DNA from: a virus
Strand: one strand, 5' to 3'
IMG/VR virus record: IMGVR_UViG_3300038427_000110
Span: 1 to 25,424 of that record
DNA length: 25,424 nucleotides
Both the position numbers and the translations under genes were made by a program. The stretch's first letter is position 1. The number at the start of each line of letters is the position of its first letter. Shown here one piece after another: positions 20,525 to 25,424 of this stretch. The notes below the pieces were generated by a model. The model had not been told where the DNA came from and ran no database searches. It worked only from the letters and a program-made list of their open reading frames with translations.

Positions 20525-21072
20525 GTCATTGACCCTTTGACTTACGTCCCGGCGCGTTTGGATTACCAGAGCGCGGCGATGTTTGTTTCGCGATTCTCAC
20601 CCTGCGGTCTACACACACGGGCGGGATCGATCTGGATGGAGCGGCTGTGCTGGCTGGCTGGCCGACGCCAATGGCGGGCACTCCGGCGCAGAACGGGAAC
20701 AACGAAGCGGGGAACACGGACAGCGGGCGCAAGACAGTAGAGATGTGCCAGTGGCCACTGAACGAGCAGGCGCAACTGAGCGGCTGGGCAACGCCAAAGA
20801 AGGCAGACGGCGAGCAGGGCAGCGAAATGATGATGCGAGGCAACCTGACCCTGCTGGGCGAGGCCCGGTTAACGGCTTTTGGCGATCGGCCGATTGGGTA
20901 CTTACTCGGCCCCAACGGGTGGGAGATCGTCCCGGCTTGCGGCCAGTTGAACGCGGCGCATTCCCGCTGGCTCATGGGACTTCCGGGCGTGTGGGACGAT
21001 TGCGGGGTTACGGCGATGGAATCGTCGCGCAAGTCGCGGCGGCGTTCATCAGAGCGTACTGCGACGAAATGA
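20525..21072 (+). pseudogene. 3' part of a cytosine DNA methyltransferase-like gene
   Basis: The frame is open from a TGA near 20531 to the TGA at 21070-21072 and reads GGIDLDGAAVLAGWPTPMAG, LSGWATPKKADGEQGSEMM, then LNAAHSRWLMGLPGVWDDCG. The repeated AGWPTP/SGWATP elements and the NxAHSRWLMGLP motif are landmarks of the C-terminal half of phage-type cytosine-5 methyltransferases. The PCQ catalytic loop and cofactor-binding N-terminus are absent. The break coincides with the start of the antisense membrane gene at 20500. A GTG at 20647 could start a shorter product of 141 residues, but a catalytic protein is not possible. A competing frame (20583-21089) lacks these motifs. Confidence 0.65.
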
Positions 21073-21090
21073 AAGGGAAAAGGGAGTGAA

Positions 21091-21117
21091 GTATTTGGTT
21101 CGACCCGAACCAAATAC
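21091..21117. promoter_or_regulatory. Perfect 12-bp stem with 3-base loop
   Basis: GTATTTGGTTCG (21091-21102) and its exact complement at 21106-21117, separated by ACC, directly before the ribosome site of the next gene. No T-run, so not a standard terminator. It may be an RNA structure controlling translation or an operator. Confidence 0.6.
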
Positions 21118-21129
21118 GAGGAAGTGAGG

Positions 21130-21387
21130 ATGAGCATGAAGAAGGTTGTTTCAGGTGAGGCCCTGAAATCTCTACTTGGCGAGCGCGTAGTGTTGCTCTG
21201 CCTAAACTACATCTATGTTGGCGTGCTCGAAGGCGTGGACACGGATTGCGTGCTACTGGCCGAGCCTTCGATTGTGTATGAGACTGGCGAGTGGTCGGCC
21301 GCGACGTGGAAAGACGCACAGCGCCTCCACTGCGAGAAGTTATATGTGCAACGAGGGGCTATCGAGTCGTTCGGAGTCGGCAAATGA
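21130..21387 (+). CDS. Small beta-rich protein of a widespread unknown family (85 aa)
   Basis: GAGGAAG stands before the ATG; Met 21136 is an alternative start. VVLLCLNYIYVGVLEGVDTD, then IVYETGEWSAATWKDAQRL and LYVQRGAIESFGVGK: the pattern YxGxLxGV...VYETG...KDAQ...IESxG is one I recognise from many bacterial and phage hypothetical proteins, probably an Sm-like small barrel. Function unknown. Its stop overlaps an ATG at 21384. Confidence 0.68.
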   Translation: MSMKKVVSGEALKSLLGERVVLLCLNYIYVGVLEGVDTDCVLLAEPSIVYETGEWSAATWKDAQRLHCEKLYVQRGAIESFGVGK

Positions 21388-21406
21388 TGCGCGGAAGACG
21401 GTCAAG

Positions 21407-21751
21407 ATGGTCGTGGTCGCAGTCGTGGTCGGGATCGTCTGGGCAGTTGTGGTTGGCACTGTGGTCACGGTCGGGATCGTGGTCTTCGGCATGGTCGTGG
21501 TCGGGATCGCCTTCGCGCTTAGGATCGTGTTCGGGATTGTGGTCAAAGTAGCGATTTGGTTCAGAATGCTAGCCACTTGGGCACGGCAGAAATACGGAGG
21601 GCACAACCGGCCATGGCACAAGATCAGGGTGAATGGTAAGGCGGTGTGCGGGCGTGTGGACTTACATCCGGGGCGGACGGAATTTCACGTAGGGGATGTG
21701 CCGGAGGGCAGGGTTTGCAAATTGTGTTATCCCGAAGCGGAGGCTCACTAA
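21407..21751 (+). CDS. Repeat-derived membrane segment fused to zinc-ribbon domain
   Basis: From ATG 21407 the first 55 residues are almost only Val, Ile, Gly and Ala (MVVVAVVVGIVWAVVVGTVV and on), encoded by imperfect repeats of GTGGTCGGGATCGT-like sequence. The rest is a credible small domain (KIRVNGKAVCGRVDLHPGRT then GRVCKLCYPEAEAH) with C-x-C-pair ligands. The competing frame from ATG 21384 gives a Trp/Ser-only peptide of 55 residues, but it has the coupled start, so the repeat may have shifted the frame. TAATG couples to the next gene. Confidence 0.5.
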   Translation: MVVVAVVVGIVWAVVVGTVVTVGIVVFGMVVVGIAFALRIVFGIVVKVAIWFRMLATWARQKYGGHNRPWHKIRVNGKAVCGRVDLHPGRTEFHVGDVPEGRVCKLCYPEAEAH

Positions 21752-21930
21752 TGGTTTCAATTCACCTGAACGTTGCCGACATCAATGCGTGGGGGTCCCC
21801 GCCAGGACATGGCGACAACACGCTGTACATCAATTTCCTGAACTCCGGGCTCCTGTTGTACCTGCACGGTCCCACTATCGAAGCGCTCCGGCAGTTCGCA
21901 CAACAGATTCTCGACTATCTACCCGAGTAG
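21751..21930 (+). CDS. Small hypothetical protein (59 aa)
   Basis: ATG 21751 overlaps the upstream stop (TAATG). MVSIHLNVADINAWGSPPGH then LYINFLNSGLLLYLHGPTIE and a helix ALRQFAQQILDYLPE: a compact mixed fold. Related small proteins occur in bacterial genomes as unknowns. It is followed by the GTAGGAGGACC ribosome site of the next gene. Confidence 0.64.
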   Translation: MVSIHLNVADINAWGSPPGHGDNTLYINFLNSGLLLYLHGPTIEALRQFAQQILDYLPE

Positions 21931-21941
21931 GAGGACCAATT

Positions 21942-22355
21942 ATGAAGCTGGCTGTCGCGTTCGTTCTCGGTTGTTGGGTTGGGGTAGTGATTCAAATAGT
22001 TACGTCCCCATCCCCCTACAAGAAGTTAGATCTGCATAGTTGCGCCACGTGGCGCTCGTACCGCAATATTGAAAGCAGCCGTCCTTCCGACATTCTTCAT
22101 AAAGTTCTGGCTTCTCCAACCTATAGGGGAAGCTTGTCCACTTACGATTGCTTTTGCAAGTCTCTCACTCGACTTCCAGAAGTTGTTCCGTTTTCTTTCA
22201 TTTTGCTCAGCATCATAATAGGCGGCTATAGCTTCTGGCGGCTTCAGTGGGGCCACTACGGATGGGGATGGTTCCTGCTTCTTGTTGTGAGCATCTGTGT
22301 TTGCGCGTATAGCTTGAGCGCTCTCCTGATTCGAGGCATGAATGTCTCTCAGTAA
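21942..22355 (+). CDS. Chimeric membrane reading frame
   Basis: A very good start (TAGGAGGACCAATT-ATG) and natural N-terminus (MKLAVAFVLGCWVGVVIQIV, a signal-anchor). From about codon 28 the frame is antisense to a fragment of the KNxGRTAAF membrane-protein family, so the later hydrophobic segment (VVPFSFILLSIIIGGYSFWR) may be accidental. Probably a real gene start joined to foreign sequence. A translated product of 137 residues is possible. Confidence 0.4.
   Translation: MKLAVAFVLGCWVGVVIQIVTSPSPYKKLDLHSCATWRSYRNIESSRPSDILHKVLASPTYRGSLSTYDCFCKSLTRLPEVVPFSFILLSIIIGGYSFWRLQWGHYGWGWFLLLVVSICVCAYSLSALLIRGMNVSQ
22026..22350 (-). pseudogene. Antisense fragment of the KNxGRTAAF membrane-protein family
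   Basis: The minus strand reads AHNKKQEPSPSVVAPLKPPE, AIAAYYDAEQNERKRNNFWK and finally FMKNVGRTAAFNIAVRA before a stop at 22026. The last part matches KNMGRTAAFDVTVKA of the intact protein at 19520-20500, also at DNA level (GCAGCCGTCCTTCC is shared). Membrane segment and both ends are missing. It lies between a gene start (21942) and a gene end (22495) of the plus operon. Confidence 0.5.
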
Positions 22356-22495
22356 TCTTAGTAAACGCTGCGGCTCTTTCTGGGCAAGCCGTCCGCTTGC
22401 AGTACGTTGGATCTTACGACAACCTGGTGGAGTTTTGCCGGTATGCGGCAACAGGTAAGAGCGTCGTCTACGGCCCAGTGGAAGACCCCAAATGA
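22313..22495 (+). pseudogene. 3' remnant of a coupled plus-strand gene
   Basis: A frame without start reads NAAALSGQAVRLQYVGSYDN then LVEFCRYAATGKSVVYGPVE and stops in an ATGA overlap with the next gene. The overlap and composition show a real gene tail. Its 5' part was lost where the antisense fragment lies. Confidence 0.45.
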
Positions 22496-22974
22496 GCAAA
22501 GCGATTTTCATGGAAACCACCGGCGTCTCCGTTCAGCGGACAGTCAGTGAGATTGTGGGCGAACTGGTGAGTTCCGGGGCAACGGCGGTCAACACGGATT
22601 ACAAAGACGGCAGGGTTTCCGGCCTGCGGTGGGTGATGCGCATCGGCGAGAAGGATGTTCTGTTCGACATGCCGGTCAGGATCGAGCCGGTCTTCCGGCT
22701 GCTCGAAGCCAGAGCCAAGCGGCCCCGTGCGGACTTCCGCGAGAAAGCCATGCGCGACGCCGAGCGAATTGCCTGGAGGCAATTATTGAGGTGGGTGCAG
22801 GCGCAGAACGCCATGATCCAAACCTCGATGGTTTCCGCCGCTGAGGTGTATTTGCCCTACCGTGTGGTCAACGCTTCCGGTACCACGTTGTACCAATGGC
22901 TGACCGAGACCAAGTTCAAGATGATCGAGGCTCCTAGGAGGACCAATCATGAAATCGATCAGAATAGCGACTGA
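22492..22974 (+). CDS. Conserved phage hypothetical protein (160 aa)
   Basis: ATG 22492 overlaps the remnant's stop (ATGA). FMETTGVSVQRTVSEIVGEL, SSGATAVNTDYKDGRVSGLR, then FDMPVRIEPVFRLLEAR and AERIAWRQLLRWVQAQNAMI, with SAAEVYLPYRVV. I recognise this pattern (target-like TT, Ga-a, F-x-MPVR, AWRQ-x2-RWVxAQ, EV-x-LPY) from many phage early-region unknowns, but no function is known. Complete in length. Confidence 0.75.
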   Translation: MSKAIFMETTGVSVQRTVSEIVGELVSSGATAVNTDYKDGRVSGLRWVMRIGEKDVLFDMPVRIEPVFRLLEARAKRPRADFREKAMRDAERIAWRQLLRWVQAQNAMIQTSMVSAAEVYLPYRVVNASGTTLYQWLTETKFKMIEAPRRTNHEIDQNSD

Positions 22975-23434
22975 TGAATGCGCTAAGCGCGTGGCGCGTT
23001 TTTGGAATCTAATCCAAGAGGAAGGTGCGAAACTCAACTTGGAGATCGCAGTAGAAGACGGCTGCTGTTGGTTCCGAGATCGACTTCGGACGGACTCACT
23101 CACTGACGATTGGCCATTTGTAGCGTCGATTAATAATGAGGATGGCCCGATCGAATTTGTCGAGATCGATAAGGTCATATCCCCCGAGGAGTTCGAGTTG
23201 CTCACCGTGGAGAGGGCGTCCGGGAAGGCGAGGCGGAACAATGGAAACAAGAGGAAACGCATGATTAAGAAGGTTACGGAAAAGAGGATCACTTTGCTTG
23301 ATGGTCGTGAAGTGATCTCCGAGCGCTGCGCAAAGATTCTAGACACGATGGTCTCCGGGAATAAACCAGATTCCTGCATTGGGTGGCGGGACGTCTTGAA
23401 GGAAGCCGCCAAGCGAATCAGGGAGGGTACATAA
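22949..23434 (+). CDS. Hypothetical protein (161 aa)
   Basis: Overlaps the previous gene by 26 bases; TAGGAGGACCAAT precedes the ATG. The N-terminal half is acidic and mixed (AKRVARFWNLIQEEGAKLNL, FVEIDKVISPEEFELLTVE), the middle very basic (KARRNNGNKRKRMIKKVTEK), and the C-terminal half helical (EVISERCAKILDTMVSG). No family recognised; a DNA- or protein-binding role is possible. Confidence 0.62.
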   Translation: MKSIRIATDECAKRVARFWNLIQEEGAKLNLEIAVEDGCCWFRDRLRTDSLTDDWPFVASINNEDGPIEFVEIDKVISPEEFELLTVERASGKARRNNGNKRKRMIKKVTEKRITLLDGREVISERCAKILDTMVSGNKPDSCIGWRDVLKEAAKRIREGT

Positions 23435-23438
23435 GTAA

Positions 23439-23846
23439 ATGACCTACCACTGTATTCGTTGCGAAGAGGACTTCGACTCTACCCTGGAAACTCCGAAACG
23501 TTGTGCGGAGTGCGGGTCGCCTCTGTGGGACGTCCCCAGAAAAAGGAAGAGGGGAGCCGGAAGGCCAATCAAGTCTGCGGAGAGTTCCCCTGCCGAGACC
23601 CCGGTGGAATCGACGGCATTCGACGGTGAAGATCTGGAGATGCCGTGGGACATCCCGGCACCGGACCTTCCGGTGGCCGTAACCGAAGCTCAGGCGCATA
23701 TCGCGGAGACGATCGAGAAAGTCACGGGGGAACTGCCGAAACTGGGGAATGCCGAGATCGACAATCGCATGGTCTCCGGCCCGATCTCCGATCCATCCAA
23801 GCCGGTCAGACGGGTGGTCCCCAGGAAAGTCAAGGGAATTATATAG
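23439..23846 (+). CDS. Zinc-ribbon protein with disordered linker (135 aa)
   Basis: An N-terminal ribbon CIRCEEDF...CAECGSPLWD (C-x2-C, 14 residues, C-x2-C) is followed by a basic stretch (RKRKRGAGRPIK, AT-hook-like GRP), an acidic/proline linker and a short helix. It has the layout of a small DNA-binding regulator. It lies 4 bases after the preceding stop. The GRP between basic residues could contact the minor groove. Its stop is 23 bases before tnpB. Confidence 0.62.
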   Translation: MTYHCIRCEEDFDSTLETPKRCAECGSPLWDVPRKRKRGAGRPIKSAESSPAETPVESTAFDGEDLEMPWDIPAPDLPVAVTEAQAHIAETIEKVTGELPKLGNAEIDNRMVSGPISDPSKPVRRVVPRKVKGII

Positions 23847-23869
23847 TTGACTCCCCTGTGCGCTGAAAC

Positions 23870-24976
23870 ATGCTGAGAACCTTTCAGTTTCGTCTTCGTC
23901 CAAACGCTACGCAGGTTGCGGAGTTGAATCGGATTCTTGAGGATAACTGCGAGACTGCGAACGCCTGTATTCAGGAGCGAAAAGAGGCATGGAAACTCCA
24001 GCACAAGTCGATCACGTACTATGACCAGCAGAAGGAGTTGACGGAACTCCGCAAAGACCTGGCATTCCAGTGGATCGCCTGTGATATCCAGCGTGACCCG
24101 TTGCGTCGGGTTGACCGGGCATTCAAGGCGTTCTACCGCCGTTGCAAGGCTGGCGAGAAGCCGGGGTTCCCGCGTTATCGTTCACGTTTCAGGTACGATT
24201 CCTTCGGGTTCAGTTTGCCCGTAGTCCGCGAGCGTTCGATCAAAATACCGAACGTGGGGGATATTCGGGCGCGTGGTGGGCGTCCTATTTGGGGCCGCGC
24301 AAAATACTGCACGGTAAAGCGTGATGGCAAGAGATGGACGGCTAACGTAGTCTGTGATATCGGCCCCGCCCCAGAGAAGTGCGTGGTAATGCACCCGGTA
24401 GGGATTGATGTTGGCCTGACTACCCTGGCGACACTGAGTGACGGAACCGAGATTGAGAATCCGCGTTGGATACGTCAGCACGAAAATCGGATCGCCTCCG
24501 CCAATCGCTCGTTAGCAACCAAGACGCGCGGGTCACATAACCGCCTCCGTGCGCGTGAGGCGTTGCGCCGCGCTCATCAACGGGCCGCAAGTGCGCGGTT
24601 GAACTACATCCACCACGTCAGCAAGTGGCTGGTAGCGAACTACGATTTAATTGCTCACGAGGATCTGAAGATCCGAAATATGGTGCGATCCAAGTTAGCA
24701 AAGTCAATCATGGATGCAGCCTGGGGGCTGTTGATCTGGCAGGTAACTTACAAAGCAGAATACGCTGGTAAGTGGATGGTGCCGGTCAACCCGAAGGGGA
24801 CATCTCAGAAGTGCAGCGGCTGTGGTGTCATCATCCGAAAGGAACTTAGCGAGCGGGTGCATTCCTGTTCATGCGGGTTGACTTTGGGGCGGGATCACAA
24901 CGCGGCACTAAACATCAAAAGGCTCGGGATGAGCCTTGCGGGGCTATGCCCCTCAGAACAGCGGGCTACAAGTTGA
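23870..24976 (+). CDS. tnpB: TnpB RNA-guided nuclease (IS200/IS605 family), apparently intact
   Basis: 368 residues. RuvC I is GIDVGLTTLATLSDG (Asp180), RuvC II HEDLKIRNM (Glu264), RuvC III GRDHNAALNI (Asp342), with Cys315, Cys318, Cys333 and Cys335 forming the zinc finger. All catalytic residues are present. TnpB cuts DNA next to a transposon-associated motif, guided by an omega RNA made from the 3' end of the gene plus about 16-20 bases beyond the element's right end. No tnpA transposase lies nearby, and only 23 bases separate it from the upstream gene, so it is a solo TnpB. Its last 5-6 codons and stop lie in a 44-bp copy of the nuclease gene. Confidence 0.93.
   Translation: MLRTFQFRLRPNATQVAELNRILEDNCETANACIQERKEAWKLQHKSITYYDQQKELTELRKDLAFQWIACDIQRDPLRRVDRAFKAFYRRCKAGEKPGFPRYRSRFRYDSFGFSLPVVRERSIKIPNVGDIRARGGRPIWGRAKYCTVKRDGKRWTANVVCDIGPAPEKCVVMHPVGIDVGLTTLATLSDGTEIENPRWIRQHENRIASANRSLATKTRGSHNRLRAREALRRAHQRAASARLNYIHHVSKWLVANYDLIAHEDLKIRNMVRSKLAKSIMDAAWGLLIWQVTYKAEYAGKWMVPVNPKGTSQKCSGCGVIIRKELSERVHSCSCGLTLGRDHNAALNIKRLGMSLAGLCPSEQRATS
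24919..24956 (+). ncRNA. Predicted omega-RNA scaffold hairpins at tnpB 3' end
   Basis: AAGGCTC-gggat-GAGCCTT (24919-24937) and GGGGC-tat-GCCCC (24940-24952) are consecutive stems inside the last codons of tnpB. TCAG follows, then the 44-bp nuclease copy from 24957. TnpB guide scaffolds typically end with such right-end hairpins directly before the guide. Its extent upstream (usually 100 or more bases) is not defined. Confidence 0.55.
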
Positions 24977-25000
24977 TGTTGAAACACTCCCTGAATCTCA
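24957..25000. repeat. 44-bp inverted repeat, copy B (guide position of tnpB)
   Basis: Perfect reverse complement of 8166-8209 in the PD-(D/E)XK nuclease gene, starting 4 bases after the second scaffold hairpin. It supplies the tnpB stop codon. Beyond 25000 the identity ends abruptly. Confidence 0.93.
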
Positions 25001-25018
25001 ATCTATATCATGTATATA

Positions 25019-25034
25019 AGTCCCAGCGTTGGCG
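25019..25034. repeat. Degenerate AGTCCCA-GCGTTGG palindrome-family copy
   Basis: AGTCCCAGCGTTGGCG, resembling AGTCCCACGTTGG with one extra base, between tnpB and the next gene. Confidence 0.3.
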
Positions 25035-25059
25035 CAAGTGCTGAGGCAGGAGGTAGAAC

Positions 25060-25392
25060 GTGGCTGACATCAACGAGATCATCGCGGAGTTGGACCGACT
25101 GCGTCTGGCTGCGGTGGCACAGGAATGGCCATCGGCTGACTTAAAGTGGTCCATTGCAGCATTTCGCAGCTATCCCCTACTGCGGGATGAGATCCTGAAA
25201 CTCCAACGAGAGCGGCAAGGCCTGCTCGCCGTCGCGCGGGCGGCGGAAGACTTGAAGAACAGATTGGATGCGGTTCACGCCGATGAGCGCTACCAGTCGG
25301 TCTGGATTCTGTACAAGATTCACGGCGGGGAATACACAGAACCGACCTACACAGTGGAACTTGACAAGCTCCGCGAGGCGCTGAAGGACTGA
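25060..25392 (+). CDS. Helical hypothetical protein (110 aa)
   Basis: GTG start with CAGGAGG 6 bases upstream. ADINEIIAELDRLRLAAVAQ, LQRERQGLLAVARAAEDLKN and LDKLREALKD form amphipathic helices around a short beta segment (YTEPTYTVE). Unknown; typical of phage early-region fillers. A GTG at 25397 with GAGGCC upstream may start a further gene that runs off the window. Confidence 0.62.
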   Translation: MADINEIIAELDRLRLAAVAQEWPSADLKWSIAAFRSYPLLRDEILKLQRERQGLLAVARAAEDLKNRLDAVHADERYQSVWILYKIHGGEYTEPTYTVELDKLREALKD

Positions 25393-25424
25393 GGCCGTGA
25401 AACTCCGACCCGGATTACGGCTCT

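Noticed and set aside
19391-20740. 449-codon plus-strand gene
   Set aside because: It is antisense to the 326-residue membrane protein, which has a coherent domain layout and a relative at 22026; the plus translation shows no family pattern.
20583-21089. 168-codon plus frame over the methyltransferase remnant
   Set aside because: The neighbouring frame carries the AGWPTP and HSRWLMGLP landmarks; this one is Arg/Gly-rich filler.
21091-21117. tRNA T-arm (GGTTCGA core)
   Set aside because: The sequence is a simple 12-bp hairpin and the 70 bases before it cannot form acceptor, D and anticodon arms.
22351-22520. 5' part of the minus frame 22026-22520
   Set aside because: This part is antisense to a real gene tail ending in an ATGA overlap; only the portion below about 22350 resembles the membrane-protein family.
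24970-24978. TTGAT within the 44-bp copy as a transposon-associated motif
   Set aside because: TTGAT is the motif of ISDra2, but identity with the nuclease gene extends 15 bases or more to its left, so an element end at TTGAT would not explain the match.

Overview
The window is most consistent with the genome (or prophage) of a tailed bacteriophage. It has tightly packed genes with ATGA/GTGA start-stop overlaps, strong AGGAGG-type ribosome sites, many very small proteins, a RecT annealing protein next to a PD-(D/E)XK nuclease and a superfamily 2 helicase, and no tRNA, rRNA or host metabolic genes. The GC-rich sequence and the style of several hypothetical proteins suggest a soil bacterium host, possibly Acidobacteriota. 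That host call is inference only.

Layout. (1) 1-3413, plus strand: the tail end of an upstream gene, then a papain-like cysteine protease interrupted by a complete LAGLIDADG-type intein, then five small proteins, some with membrane segments or a beta-barrel-like domain (a lysis/virion-accessory style cluster). (2) 3361-10975, minus strand: a membrane protein, an orphan HicB, a DEAH helicase with its own promoter, small zinc-ribbon and KTSC proteins, a coiled-coil protein, the PD-(D/E)XK nuclease, a remnant of an IS200/IS605-like element, RecT, and a small coupled gene. The last block is read from a good sigma70-type promoter at 10893-10921. (3) 10976-18952, minus strand: a long chain of small unknown genes, many start-stop coupled, including a W/A/D-repeat protein and a protein made of ten 30-bp tandem repeats. 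(4) 18953-19289: a control region with divergent promoters and eight copies of a CNGAAATAAG-like operator (the array runs on to 19458). (5) 19290-25424, mostly plus strand: a zinc-ribbon protein, the 3' part of a cytosine-methyltransferase-like gene, small coupled genes, and an apparently intact TnpB nuclease. Two antisense copies of one membrane-protein family (one intact, one broken) seem to have been inserted into this operon.

How it fits together. RecT, the PD-(D/E)XK nuclease and the helicase form a recombination/replication module. The CNGAAATAAG array probably sets the switch between the leftward small-gene unit and the rightward early unit. Two selfish elements are tied to active-site codons of phage enzymes. 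The intein splits the protease exactly one residue before its catalytic Cys. The sequence just 3' of the tnpB hairpins, where an omega-RNA guide would lie, is a perfect 44-bp copy of the QxxxY-motif codons of the phage's own nuclease gene. The TnpB/nuclease link, the operator array and the recurrent AGTCCCACGTGGGACT palindrome are the most novel-looking signals here.
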